Shown here piece after piece: positions 12,153 to 23,688 of a stretch of DNA of 64,000 bases. A model generated the notes under the pieces. It did not search any database and was not told where the DNA came from. It saw nothing but the letters and a program-made list of their open reading frames with translations. Position numbers and translations under genes: made by a program. The DNA comes from Enoplolaimus lenunculus (lineage: Eukaryota > Nematoda > Enoplea > Enoplida > Thoracostomopsidae): assembly GCA_030248215.1 (NCBI GenBank), contig JASANG010002344.1:108143-172142 (forward strand), written 5' to 3'. Numbering within the stretch: the stretch's first letter is position 1; each line of letters opens with the position of its first letter.

Positions 12153-12883
12153 CAGGGTGCAACCGGCATTCCGGTTCCGGCATTTTTTCACCTCCCGGTT
12201 CCGGTTAATTTCTGCCGGAATTAAAAATTTTGGTTTACTCTTTGGAGATTAAGATATTCTACTAAAAATAACGATAAAAATTAAAAGATTTCATTAGTAT
12301 ACTACAAATGTGCAACCGGAATTCCGGTTCCGGTAAATTTTTACTGCAATTAAAATTTCCGGTATTGAATTTTGGTCGGTGGAAATTAAGACATTTTACT
12401 AAAATATGTCGATAAAAATTAAGTAAATTTAATTCGTACGTATAGTATGTAAACCTTGACAATTGCCGAAAGTAAACCATCGAAGGTTGATTACGCTTCC
12501 GTGAATTATGAAAATCTAAAACACAACAGATAAAGTGAATACCAATCTCTGACTAAGGGTTATTTCACCAATAATGTTACAAAAATTTCTGTTCCGACAA
12601 ATTGTAATTACGGTTGCACCCTGTATTGTTCGTATAACAAACCTTGGCAATCGCCAACCATGAATGAAAAATACATGCCACCAAAAATTTCGTTTAGCTA
12701 TTCACTTTAAAAGTTAATACCTATCTCCAGCTAGGGTTATTTTACCAATAATATCGCAAAAAAGAAAACTATAATGAATTTTTCGGCGGCAACGTGGCAA
12801 GTATTTTTCATTTTTCGGTTCCGACCGTTTTCGGCAATTTTTTAATTCCGGTTCTTGTAATTTGTAATTTCGGTTGCACCCTG
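12153..12883. mobile_element. Family-1 MITE with a second copy inside it (12307-12623)
   Basis: The outer copy opens CAGGGTGCAACCGG and closes CGGTTGCACCCTG at 12883. An inner copy begins with TGTGCAACCGGAATTCCGG near 12307 and closes GGTTGCACCCTG at 12623. The outer body resumes with ACAAACCTTGGCAATCGCC. Both are worn; the outer TSD is no longer clear. Confidence 0.75.
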
Positions 12884-13288
12884 CTAACTCCAGCTCACTG
12901 TTACGTGCAAAAAAAATAAGCAAAAATATGCAATTTTTTACAGTAGTATATGAATATTTGACACCGAAACCAACACTTTATTTGCCACGGCCAGTTATTG
13001 TCTCGGTTTTTGGTTGGAAAATGTGAAACTCATTAGAAATTGACCCTATGTTCCCAGGGTTTGCTATACAGATACACATTCACAATATGTATATAGAGCT
13101 ATTTCCCTATCGCGATAGCCATCATATACGTATTACATAAATAGTAGCTCATGTTGATAGTTATCTTTACGTGTTCTAACTTAACAACTTGGCCCCGGTT
13201 GGTTGCGACTCCAAAGCCGGGGCGTTGTACCCCGGCTCTGACCCCAGAAAAATTCCCTAACCTGGGGCAACTCTACTCTAACCTATAC

Positions 13289-14124
13289 CAGGGTTCGGCC
13301 GGATCCGATATTCGGTGTAAGCGTACCGGATACGCGATATTTTGCGGTTGTGGTCTCGAAGAACATTGCGAATGATTGTAGAGCAACGCTGTCTGGTTAT
13401 ACAGGGATTTGAGAAACAGAATGACTCCCCGGTTTCCCAAAATTCTATTTTTGAAAGAAAACCCGGAAAACTTTAATTTTATTGAGAAAAAGCACACATA
13501 GTTGCATTTTCGCGTTTAAAACATTTAAGGCATGGTGTAAAAATATGGGTCATCCGCATATATAACGTCTACGCTATGTTAAAAGTTCTCCAGTGTATTC
13601 TGTTTACCTGGAATCAAAAACAACGCTATAACTTTTAATTAGGGGTTGTCGAATGTGCTTTGAGACAGTGGGATTTGTCACTGTTCGAAGGGTATGTGGA
13701 CAGCAGCCAAGTGAAACATAGAGTAAAAAATACCGTTTGACGGTTATTTATTTGTTTCATTGTATGGAGCGGCAATTTAGAGCACGTAAAAATATTCAAA
13801 ACGTTTGTTAAAAATCTTATTTTTATTTTCGGTAACGGTTCAAAGTTGACAGTGGCCGAGAACAAAAGTCTCGGTCTCGTTAGCTTGGGCCCATCCCTGC
13901 TCGGCAAAGCAAACAGCTTTAGTTTTTGACACTGAAGTAAAATGAAAAATTTAAGCAAAAATTTAATTCTGATTTGGCCAACAAACGCTTTTGCACACGG
14001 CTCATACAACCAACTATGCTCAAATTTCAATGCTACGTATAACCGTTGACATCAGGTTTCGGTAAAAAACTTGTATACTATCCAAATCCGGTATTCGATA
14101 AAATTAATATCCGGTTGAACCCTG
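13289..14124. mobile_element. Larger CCGGAT-type element with CAGGG/CCCTG ends
   Basis: Begins CAGGGTTCGGCCGGATCCG and ends ATCCGGTTGAACCCTG, so the ends are imperfect inverted repeats of the same general design as the MITEs, but the element is about 830 bp. No transposase motif recognised inside. TSD not clear. Confidence 0.6.
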
Positions 14125-14659
14125 CAGACAATTCGCATCGTCTCCAAATTAGGAAACATTATTCAAATCTGCTTCCCATATGTTAACCAAACTTGCGGTT
14201 TGTAGAATAATTTTGTAGTATATATTATACTTATAGATGCAGGGTAGAAAAAGAATCACTGTTCAACGCTTACTGTTTTATGTTTTGTTGCATTTGCATA
14301 TTATTTTTTATAACGTACGCATGTAGTCTGTCTAGTGTTTACGTACGTATGTAATATAGCATAGATAAAGCGCTAGAATTATAGCAACATTTTTCTTCAG
14401 TACGTAGATGTGTATGTATTACATATGCTGCCTGATCTGGTGTATAATTTCACGTTCGTGGAAATGAAAAAATTATTGCCAGGGTGCGTCTCCTCGAAAC
14501 TATTGTATGGGAACAAGCAAATTTATATCATCGAAATTCTAAACAACCGGTAAATATCGGAAAGTCTCAAAATTGAGGCAAAATAAATTGTCTATATATA
14601 AGCTCAGAATTAATTTATAACATTAAACCAAAAACTTCCGCAAAATTTTACCATTCAAT

Positions 14660-14955
14660 CAGGGTGCAACCGGAATTCCGGTTCCGGCATTTTTTCACCT
14701 TCCGGTTCCGGTAAATTTTTACCGGATTTAAAAATTCCGGTGTTATAATTTGGCCGTTTTCTTGACTTTGCTAATTTTTAAGAATCTCTTTTGAAAGCCA
14801 CTTGTACTCCGAATATAAGCCATTGATGGACGACGAAAATCTAAAATACAACAAATGAAAAAATACACAAACAAAAAAAAAAAAAAAAAACGAAAAAAAA
14901 CACCCCAAAAAAAAAAAAAAAACCAACAAAAACACACAAGGCACGGCAGCACCGA
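14660..14955. mobile_element. Truncated family-1 MITE running into an A-rich tract
   Basis: Starts CAGGGTGCAACCGGAATTCC and follows the family as far as AATCTAAAATACAACAAATG (about 14860). It then gives way to a long A-rich, C-spotted tract (about 14870-14935). The other end is missing. The A-rich run may be a slippage expansion or an assembly weak point. Confidence 0.7.
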
Positions 14956-15061
14956 CCATAATCGAAATTTTGAAATTTTAATTTTAATCCAGCTTGTTCT
15001 CATGATAATTAAAACTCGCTCATTCCCAACATCCAAGCATACAAAACAAAACTATATATAC

Positions 15062-15447
15062 CAGGGTGCAACCGGAATTCCGGTTCCGGTTCCGGCATTT
15101 TTTCACCTTCCGGTTCCGGTAAATTTTTACCGGATTTAAAAATTCCGGTGTTATAATTTGGCCGTTTTCTTAACTTTGCTAATTTTTAAGAATCTCTTTT
15201 GAAAGCCACTTGTAGTCCGAATATAAGCCATTGATGCTGGATTTCACTTCAGTCGATGACGAAAATCTAAAATACAACAAATGAAATAAATACTTCGACT
15301 AATGTTGTTTCACAAATAATAGAGCAAAAAATACGATTAAAATGAAACTTTTGGTGAAATGCATTTTTCACTTTCCGGTTCCGGTTCCGGTAAAATTTTC
15401 AAATTCCGGTTCCGCTTCCGGTAAATTGTAATTCCGGTTGCACCCTG
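15062..15447. mobile_element. hAT-like MITE (family 1), nested
   Basis: Starts CAGGGTGCAACCGGAATTCC, ends TTCCGGTTGCACCCTG. The 8-bp duplication ATATATAC flanks both sides. It has an internal repeat of CCGGTTCCGG. Relatively intact. Confidence 0.9.
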
Positions 15448-15596
15448 ATATATACATTTATTTTGGAAATAACAATAATTGATTGTAGTTTAGTTTTACA
15501 GAACTATAAAACAGTCGACAATTTGTTCATGTCACGTTTTTAGAATATTGTTGACAGCGAACAGACACTAAAACAATATTATTTTGTTAATGCAAA

Positions 15597-15772
15597 TGGC
15601 CCGTGGTACTTTAAAGGGGCGTCCAGGTTTCTGTTGGGTCCGTAAAGTCTAGATTACATTTTTTGCTTAGGCTTAGGCCTGGAAACACGTTTTGTGCAAC
15701 GTTTAGGCTTAGGAGGCTTAGGAATACGCTTAATCTACTGTTACGCCCCTTAACGTAACATCATTGGCCATG
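15597..15772. mobile_element. Short GGCC-ended MITE (GCTTAGGCTTAGG family)
   Basis: Begins GGCCCGTGGTA and ends CATCATTGGCC. The core carries TTGCTTAGGCTTAGG and AGGAATACGCTTAATCTACTG, the family signature also found at about 17.93, 18.73, 23.23, 27.9, 28.5 and 34.26 kb. Confidence 0.6.
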
Positions 15773-15871
15773 CAAATTATACTTACGTATGGTAACAAAA
15801 TTTGTACTTATGTTTCCGATATAAATTTGCTGTTTCGGTTCCGATATAATCCAGTTCCGCTTTGCACCCTG

Positions 15872-17925
15872 CGAGACTTTCCGAGACCGAACGTCCCTGC
15901 CGAGCAACTTTAGGCACGGACGTGGGTTTGAAATAAGAGTGCAAACAACATAAATTTTACCATAACGTTTTACGTGACATGAAGACATGTTAACATCAGT
16001 TCAATTAAATAGTGAGCAAGCACTCGAATCCATAACATTAAAATCAACAGATGCTACAATTTCAAAACTTTTATTTGATAATACAAAGTGCATTGCTGTT
16101 AACTTAAACTCGTGTGGGTTAGGCTGATCGAATTTTCCCTGTATGTGCGCTGTTTGCAGTAACAAAAACGCATATTTATCAACGTTTAATGGTTGTTTAA
16201 ATGTTTAACCACTACGTATGCGCAAGTATCGAGCGACCACAGATGTCGCAAGAAAAGTCGGATTAATTTTACGCTGCATAATATCGGTACGTATCAGTTT
16301 GTAAAAGTAACAATTCAAACCGGGACCGTTTACAAAACGTAGCGGAATGAACGTCGTTTGTGTTTGTGCAGGACAAAACGTAATTGAAATTGTTGCATTT
16401 TACAATGAGTTATCGTGGCTTTATATTAACTGTGTAAAGCATCCGTTTATTTCAGTATGAATATGCAGTTGTCCAGTCAACGTTTTGGGGCGGGTCTTCA
16501 GAAAAGGAAACGTTGCAATTTGTTCGACCTACTACTGGCTGCTGGCCCTGTGTGAATTAAGATAGGGATTTTTGAGCAGAAAAATGATGTGTACACCAAA
16601 AAACTTTGCAATGTTAACGGACTGAAACTTACTCATGCGCCCTCACGTGCCAGTGTTTGTGTTGCTTTTTTCGTAACAAAATGAATCTTTCCAGTTGCGC
16701 ATTCTACGTGTTGCGTTGTTTTGTTTTGTCTCTGAATGAAATTGAATAATTCTGCACACACGTTGCACAAGTTATAGACAATTATTCGCGTTTGGCTTGG
16801 CTTATGTTGTTTTTAAATAATATCGACACAAAAATTCAAAAATTAAGAACAAATACATTTTTGAGATGGCCTTTAGGCTGTCTGTTTTAAAATGAGACAT
16901 TTGCGAAGTACAGATTTTACAATGCATTGTCGTTCGATATTTTGTCAGCTAGCACGCTTTTGGTTTTTTAATGAACTATCTTGAACGGAAATCCGTTGCC
17001 AAATTCAATCGGAAAGCAGGAGAGGTTAGATATTAGTTTGCGAAAAGGTATACCCTCGTATTTAGTGATTGGATCTCCCTTAATTTGTCATTCCTATTTT
17101 TGACCTTCACATGTTAGACTTGGAGGCTTCATTTGCATATGCATTATTCAAAGTATACATGTCTTAAATATTGTGGTCATATTGCGTATTCAGTAGTCAC
17201 ATTCAGTGTTTACATATTTGCACAGTTATGGCTCGGGCAACAAATTAGTAACACGTGGGCGCTGAGGCGCAATCGGTTACAATGTTGTTCGTTTAGGGAC
17301 GGTGTGAAGAGTAGTTGATCGAAGTTCGAGTTCACCTGGGACCTGGGGCTTAAAATATTAAAACGTGACAGTTATTTGTTGTTTTTGTTTGTAGCTCTTC
17401 AAAATGTCATTTAGTAGTTTGATCCGTATTGTGTGGCATTGTGTCAAAATTATCGTGAGGATCACAATAGTTATGGTATTTTGATTTGAACGATTACTTA
17501 TTCTTGCAATTTCATTTTGTTCAGCTGTATTGCTCAATTAATGCATTTGAATTTTAGTTTTCAATGTGCCAATTCTGAAATATGGTGTCTGTTAATTTTA
17601 CTGTAGTGCAGGTTGGCATCGAAACAACGTTTTCGTAGATGTTGAATGCGAACCTTGACTTCGAAAAATTCTTTATACATGTAGAGAAGTATGTTAAAAT
17701 TAAAAATGTAACCGTTTAACGTGCAGAATTAATAAAACTCAATGTGTTTCCAATTTTCAGCATGGCTGGATTCTTTGACTGAAACAAAAACCGATGTTAG
17801 CCTTCTGTACTATTGAATATGTTGTTGTTAAATTGCATTATATATTATCAATGTGTCTATTTTAATAAGGAGTTAGCAATTTGTTAATCGAAACGTCACG
17901 CGTTCTTATGGTATATCTTCACGTA
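15872..17925. other. Largely repeat-free intergenic or intronic stretch
   Basis: About 2 kb with none of the window's common repeat ends. It holds the candidate exon at 16456-16555 and a weak tRNA-like stretch near 17.25-17.34 kb. Nothing else supported. Confidence 0.4.
16456..16555 (+). CDS. Candidate terminal exon of the upstream + strand gene
   Basis: A TTTATTTCAG acceptor precedes a 100-nt open stretch ending in TGA. If exon 6 of the upstream gene is cut at 10335 (GAA TT, then GTAAGT), the missing codon base is supplied here. The protein would then continue as MNMQLSSQRFGAGLQKRKRC, followed by NLFDLLLAAGPV and the stop. The phase fits, but a one-in-three chance match is possible and the intron would be about 6.1 kb, full of transposons. 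A second frame through the same stretch is also open (YEYAVVQSTFWGG...). Low confidence without transcript data. Confidence 0.25.
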
Positions 17926-18103
17926 GGCCCATGTATAGAACAAGGCCGGATCGTTTTCCGGAGGGGCTGTAATAGGGTCAGTTTAAGCTTTAGACTAAGT
18001 TTTTTGTTTGGGTGAGGAATAGGCTCATTTTTACGCTTAGGCTGAGGCTTAGTCGTAGGAATATGCTTATATTACTGGTCCGGCCCTGTTATTTATATGG
18101 GCC
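17926..18103. mobile_element. GGCCCATGTATA-type MITE
   Basis: Starts GGCCCATGTATAGAACAAGG and ends CCGGCCCTGTTATTTATATGGGCC, nearly inverted copies. The core carries TAAGCTTTAGACTAAG and AGGAATATGCTTATATTACTG. Its terminal 13 bases match those of the 2.8 kb inverted element at 19302-22142, linking the two. Confidence 0.7.
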
Positions 18104-18727
18104 TTTAAGTGTGCAATGAAGTAATGTAGGAATGTCAAGTGTTGAAGCATCATGCATTGAAATTGCAGCCAGTATCGGCAAAATTTGAAAAGAAGAATTT
18201 GTAATATCACTACAAAATTCCGGTAAAATCTTGAGGGATAATGCCGGAACCGGATAGTGAAAACAGCCGCATTTCCCTACCAGAGCCGAAATTTCGGTTC
18301 CTCCCTGGTAGATAGTAGTGCCTTGCAAAACAATATCGTGGTAGTATTCGTGCTTTCGTTTTAGTTGGAAAAGAGATAGTTCTCCGTTACTCATGATCTG
18401 GCTGTTGGAATTTAAACATTGGAGCTATTTTTATGTGTCAGTGTCTATGCGATTCGCCATTTATTTTCTGTTTCATTGTTTTTACTTCAGGTATTATGTT
18501 TTCACGTTTATTGAATAAAAATGTACGAGTTAATTTCTTCGCAGAGATGCGCAGTTGGGCACATGCTTGTCATTTTTAAAAACTTAGAACATCATTAAGT
18601 TTCCAGCCCATGTATAAATACTGGAATCGGAAATAAGTAAAAAGTTTAGAGTTTAGATTCAACATAAATGAAATTAATTTAAGTTTAAGTTTCGTTTGTT
18701 TGTGATAGCTACGAGCACCCATCTAAA

Positions 18728-18885
18728 GATCAGGGGCGGAACGTTTTTCAACGGGACTAGAATAAAGTAAACATAAGCTTTAGACTAATTATTTGCCTGG
18801 CTTATGTTTAGTAATATGCTCATTCTTACGCTTAGGCGTAGGCTTTATGCTTATAATACTGTTGAGCCCCTGTTTACGTTGGCCA
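18728..18885. mobile_element. GGCC-type MITE, worn copy
   Basis: Shares TAAGCTTTAGACTAATT, TTACGCTTAGGCGTAGGC and GCTTATAATACTG with the element at 17926-18103. Terminal repeats are eroded. Confidence 0.5.
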
Positions 18886-18963
18886 GATTTTCCAAGTCAA
18901 ACCGTGGAAGGCGCCTAATTTTCCACATACAGTTTTTTGAACGTCAGCTCAAATATTCCCTAC

Positions 18964-19285
18964 CAGAGTATAACCGGAGGTCTGGCTCGGGCAGAAACTC
19001 GGCCTCTGGCTCCGGTAGAATTTTTGCAGTGGTTCCGACCATTTCGGTAGTAAAATTTTGCATAATTTAGCAAAATTTATGTGTTTCGTATTAGTTTCGT
19101 CGCGATTTTCAGAAAGGAATTTCCGAAATATATCAGAAAATTAACGCAAAACCAAACAACAACATATTGCAGATGTTGGCAAAATTAACTTAACCATCAT
19201 TTTTACCACCCAATTTCGCCTCCCCTCCAGCTCCGGCAAGTTTCGTTGATCTCCGGCTCTGGTATTTTTCATCGGTCACACCCTG
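18964..19285. mobile_element. hAT-like MITE (family 3)
   Basis: Starts CAGAGTATAACCGGAGG and ends CGGTCACACCCTG, flanked by a perfect 8-bp duplication TTCCCTAC (18956-18963, 19286-19293). Its right TSD abuts the TSD of the next element. The core carries CCTCCGGCTCTGG and AAACCAAACAACAACATATTG. Confidence 0.85.
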
Positions 19286-19439
19286 TTCCCTACCAAACAA
19301 GGGCCAATGTATAGCACAGGGGCTTCCAGTTTTCCACGGTGGAAAACTTATAACCAGGAGTGCAGCACAGCCACTCCTGTATGACGGCTAAATTTTCCGC
19401 TGATTTGGTAGGAAAATTAAAAAAATTTAACACCTAGAT

Positions 19440-20905
19440 TTTACCCTGGGTTGGTAGGGAAATCTGAAGCATAGATTTTGGTTGGAAACGGGAAAAGTGG
19501 AAAATTCTAATGCCTAGATTTTCCCCCTGGGTTGGTAGGGAAAATCTGAAGCGTAGGTTTTGGTTGGAAAACGGGAAAAGTGCAAAATTCTAATGCCTAG
19601 ATTTTTCCCCTGGGTTGGTAGGGAAATCTGAAGCATGGGTTTTGGTTGGAAAACGGGAAAAGTGGAAAACTCGAATGCCCAGATTTTCCCCTGGGTTGGT
19701 AGGGAAAATCTGAAGCATAAATTTTGGTTAGACAACGGGAAAAGTGTACAATTCTACTGCCTAGATTTTCCCCCTGGGTTGGTAGGGAAAATCAGAAGCG
19801 TAGGTTTTGGTTGGAAAACGGGGAAAGTGGAAAATTCAAGCGTAGGGCATAGGTTTTGGTTGGAAAACGGGAAAAGTGGAAAATTTTAATGCCTAGATTT
19901 TTATGCTGGGTTGGTAGGGAAATCTGAAGCATAGGTTTTGGTTGGAAAACGGGAAAAGTGGAAAATTCTAATGCCTAGATTTTTATTCTGGGTTGGTAGG
20001 GAAAATCTGAAGCACAGGTTTTGGTTGGAAAACGGGAAAAGTAAAAAATTCTAATGCCTAGATTTTTACCCTGGGTTGGTAGGGAAAATTTGAAGCATAG
20101 GTTTTGGTTGGAAAACAGGAAAAGTGGAAAATTGGAATGCCTAGATATTTTCTTGGTTAGTAAGAGCAATCTAAAGCGATGGTTGGAAAACGGGAAAAGT
20201 GGAAAATTCAAGCGTAGGGTATAGGTTTTGGTTGGAAAACGGGAAAAGTGGAAAATTCTAATGCCTAGATTTTCCCCCTGGGTTGGTAAGGAAAATCTGA
20301 AGCATAGGTTTTGGTTGGAAAACGGGAAAAGTGGAAAATTCAAGCGTAAGGCATAGGTTTTGGTTGGAAAACAGGAAAAGTGGAAAATTTTAATGCTTAG
20401 ATTTACCCTGGCTTGGTAGGGAAAATCTGAAGTATAGATTTTGGTTGGAAAACGGGAAAAGTGGAAAATTTAAAGGCGTAGATTTGCCTTAGGTTGGTAG
20501 GGAAAATATGAAGCATAGGTTTTGGTTGGAAAACGGGAAAAGTGGAAAATTTAAAGGCCTAGATTTACCTTATGTTGGTAGGGAAAATCTGAAGCATAGG
20601 TTTTGGTGGAAAACGGGAAAAGTGGAAAATTTAAAGGCCTAGATTTACCTTAGGTTGATAGGGAAAATCTGAAGCATAGGTTTTGGTGGGAAAACGGGAA
20701 AAGTGGAAAATTTAAAGGCCTAGATTTACCTTCGGTTGGTAGGGAAAATCTGAAGCATAGGTTTTGGTTGGAAAACGGGAAAAGTGGAAAATTTAAAGGT
20801 CTAGATTCACCTTAGATTAGTAGGGAAAATATGAAGCATAGGTTTTGGTTGAAAAATGGGAAAAGTGGAAAGCTTAAACGCCTAGATTTACCCTGGGTTG
20901 GAAGT
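19440..20905 (+). repeat. Tandem array, left arm of the inverted element
   Basis: Units open with TTGGTAGGGAAAATCTGAAG, continue with CATAGGTTTTGGTTGGAAAA and end near CTAGATTTTCCCCTGGG. Unit length varies because some copies lose the last third. Later copies share AATTTAAAGGCCTAGATTTA, showing that a sub-block was amplified separately. Confidence 0.9.
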
Positions 20906-21419
20906 CAGCGACGACCAAATTTGATATATATATTTATGTTTCCTCGGCTTTCCGGCCATAGCCAACAACATCTTTAAAACAAATTAAAACTTTTTTACAA
21001 CCTTAAGGCGTCACTCAAAGCGTCGACTTTGTTAACAGACTTATGTTCTGATAATACTGGGCCACTCGGTGGTGTCTTGTTTTGACCAATCTTGTGTTGG
21101 GACTATCATAATCTGATATATTTAATAGTCATGTATTATTTCGGGTAAATGCTCTGCTCATTTAGGTTTAACTGTGTAAAGTAGATTTTGTTCATTGCAC
21201 TGTTCCGCTCCGCGGTTTCTTGTTTTGATCAGTGTCGAAATATATAGCCTGTTAGTTTGTAGGATGCAACCGGAGGTGAAAAATGCCAGATCCGGAGCCG
21301 GAAGTGAACAAAAGTAGCCGGAACCGGAGATGACGCCGCAGGTGAGGTGAAATCAGGTCGTTGAAATAACTTGTTAATTTTAGCAAATATCTGCTATGTG
21401 TTGTTAGATCGTTCCATTG

Positions 21420-22060
21420 GAATTTTCTACTTTTCCCATTTTCCAAACAAAACCTATGCTTTAGATTTTCCCTTCCAACCAAGGGGAAATCTAGACGTAG
21501 AAATTTTCCACCTTTCCCGTTTTAAAAACAAAACCAATGCTTCAGAATTTTCCTACCATCCCAGGGTAAATTTATGCGTTTAAATTTTCCAATTTTCCCG
21601 TTTTCCAACCAAAACCTATGCTGCCGATTTTCCCTGCCAACCAAGGGAAAATCTAGGCGTTTAAATTTTCCACTTTTACCGTTGTCTAACCAAAACCTAT
21701 GCTTCAAATTTTCCCTACCAACCCAGGAATAATGTACGCTTTTAAAATTTCCACTTTTCCCGTTTTCCAAACAAACTTTTACACTACAGATTTTCCCTAC
21801 CAACCAAGGGAAAATCAAGGCGTTCAAATTTTCCACTTTTCCCGTTTTTCAACCAAAACCTATGCTTCAAACTTTCCCTACCAACCCAGGAATAATGTAA
21901 GCTTTTAAATTTTCCACTTTTCCCGTTTTCCAAACAAACTTTACACTACAGATGTTCCCTACCAAACCAGGGAATATGCAGGCTTATGAATTTTCCACTT
22001 TTCCACAGCAAAACTTATGCCCGCGATTTTTCCTACCAACCAGTGAAAAATCAGGTCGTT
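21420..22060 (-). repeat. Tandem array, right arm, opposite orientation
   Basis: Reverse-complement versions of the left-arm unit: TTTTCCACTTTTCCCGTTTT, CCAACCAAAACCTATGCTTC, TTTTCCCTACCAACCCAGGG. Copies are more diverged and fewer than on the left arm. Confidence 0.88.
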
Positions 22061-22505
22061 TATACAGGAGTGGCTGCGATGCACACCTGGTCGTAAGTTT
22101 TCCACCCTGGAAAAGTGGAAGCCCCTGATCTATACATGGGCCCAAACAAGAAAAGACCGGGAACCGAATTTTACAATTCGTTTTCCGAAGTTTGTATACC
22201 TTTCCGATATTCTGTATCAAACCAGGCGAAAAAGTACGCTCTTGAATTTTCGGACAATTTCCGAAATTTCCCAGAAAATTAGCGTAAAACCAAACAACTA
22301 AACAACATATTGGCTAAAATTAACTAATTAACTATCATTTTTACTACCTAATTTCGCCTCATCTTGGGCATTGGCTCCGGAAGTTTCGTTGACCTCCGGC
22401 TCTATAGTATTTATCACTTCCCGTTGCACCCTACTGAAAACATACTAGAATTCAAACAAATTAAGTTCGTCGCTAAGTAAAAGAAATCATCCAGTTTTGA
22501 ATATA

Positions 22506-22932
22506 CTGTAGAGTCCCGAATAACAGGGGAGAGGTTCCCATTTTGAGTCCTAGTCAATAAGAGTTTATCAACCTATCTAATAAGAGTCCGTAAGCGGATA
22601 GGGTCCCTAAACCCTAATTAGAGTCTGTCAATTATCATTGTAAGTAGGGCATAAATGACTTCATGCTCAAACAATTTGAGCTAGAAACTTTAAAGCATTC
22701 TTAGGTTTTGAAAGTACATTTCTAAGTATAACCTTGGATTTTCGCTCAAGCTTTTGATGGAAGACAAATATATAAACGTTCAATTCAACGGAGTTGCAAT
22801 ACCGGATATATCAGTAACGAAGGGCTGCGGAGGCTGGATAAAAATAATTAATCCGTAACCGAATAATAGGGGGTTCTGTCTGGAAAGGCCAAATAAATGT
22901 CAGTCTTCCCCTCTTTATTCGGGTCACTACAG
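22506..22932. mobile_element. Pogo/mariner-like MITE, copy 1
   Basis: Flanked by TA on both sides. Ends CTGTAGAGTCCCGAATAA and TTATTCGGGTCACTACAG are near-perfect inverted repeats. About 427 bp, no coding. The TA target and TIR style fit the Tc1/mariner-pogo group. Confidence 0.8.
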
Positions 22933-22934
22933 TA

Positions 22935-23225
22935 GGTATTATGTATGTTGCAAATGTTACTTTTAATAAGAACAGTTCATTCGAAGTCGTAAATGTTTTG
23001 GATTCGTCCACTATTTTTTGGGAAGAAAACTTGCGGCAGTAATTGCATACCTCTATGACAAGTTCAGCCGTTTTTAAAAAAGAATCAAATGAGGCAACAT
23101 TTTCTTGAAGAAACCATTTACTTACATATTTATTGTAAAAAACATATATATGAGTGGATTTTTTCCCCAGGACGGCATCGGCAAAAGAGAGCAACGTAGT
23201 ACTAACGTTTGATATACAAAGCGGC
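22935..23225 (-). other. Open reading segment between two MITEs, unknown
   Basis: A stretch of about 290 bp bounded by a pogo-like MITE and a GGCC-type MITE is open on the minus strand, e.g. GKKSTHIYVFYNKYVSKWFL and ELVIEVCNYCRKFSSQKIVD. The composition looks protein-like. It could be a relic exon of a host gene or of a transposase. No family recognised. Confidence 0.25.
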
Positions 23226-23688
23226 CGTGCATAAATGAGGGCCGGATCATTTTCCGAGGTAATTAAGCTCAAGCTTTAGATTATTTTTTTTGCTTAGGTT
23301 TAGGAGCTCCATGAAGGCCACGAAAGTTTGTTGTTTGTGGTTTGGTTTCGAGTGCAACCGGCGACAAAGCATGCCGGATGTGGTCTAAAACCATATATTT
23401 TATACAATAACACCAAGTTCTGTCAAAAAATTGGTTCGATGGTCTTTTTTTGAGACGCTTCGACAGCTGAATTTGAAAAGTTTCCACAATTTAAACAGGT
23501 ACGACAAAAATTTTACTACCGAAATGGTTTAACCTCCAGCAAAAATTTCACCGGACCCGGACACAGACCTTCGGTTGTACCTTACTTGATATGGTCGCTT
23601 TGTGAAACTTGGACAGCGGAAGCCTTCCTGATAAAAACACAAAGTAAGTGCAGCATTCGCATTTTTCCATTTTCCCAGCGAAAATATA

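Larger units (their letters stand above)
14956..15871. mobile_element. Family-2 MITE split by a family-1 MITE
   Basis: Family-2 sequence (AATCGAAATTTTGAAATTTTA at the left; AATTGATTGTAGTTTAG and CCAGTTCCGCTTTGCACCCTG at the right, ending 15871) is interrupted at 15062-15447. A second case of the same nesting order seen near 11.3 kb. Confidence 0.7.
19302..22142. mobile_element. 2.8 kb hAT-like inverted element made of opposed tandem arrays
   Basis: Left end GGCCAATGTATAG..CAGGGGCTTCC and right end GGAAGCCCCTG..CTATACATGGGCC are inverted copies about 80 bp long. A perfect 8-bp duplication, CAAACAAG, flanks them (19294-19301, 22143-22150). Inside the left half, about 15 direct units of 70-110 bp (19440-20905) carry GGTTTTGGTTGGAAAACGGG and AAAAGTGGAAAATT. 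Inside the right half, about six such units (21420-22060) run the other way. A middle of about 500 bp is not repeated and holds a family-3 scrap near 21260. No transposase seen. Foldback-like in design, hAT-like by TSD. Confidence 0.85.

Noticed and set aside
14771-15036. Open frames full of Phe/Lys around 14.8-15.0 kb
   Set aside because: They are translations of the A-rich tract and of MITE sequence.
17252-17345. tRNA-like stretch with GCGCAATCGGTTACAA and GAAGTTCGAGTTCACC
   Set aside because: A-box and B-box resemblance only; stems do not pair well and no second copy is visible in the window. Not enough to call a tRNA gene or SINE.
19514-20343. Repeated Phe/Pro/Asn-rich open frames such as FPVFQPKPMLQ
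   Set aside because: They arise from the tandem array units on either strand; the frame is kept only because unit lengths are often multiples of three.
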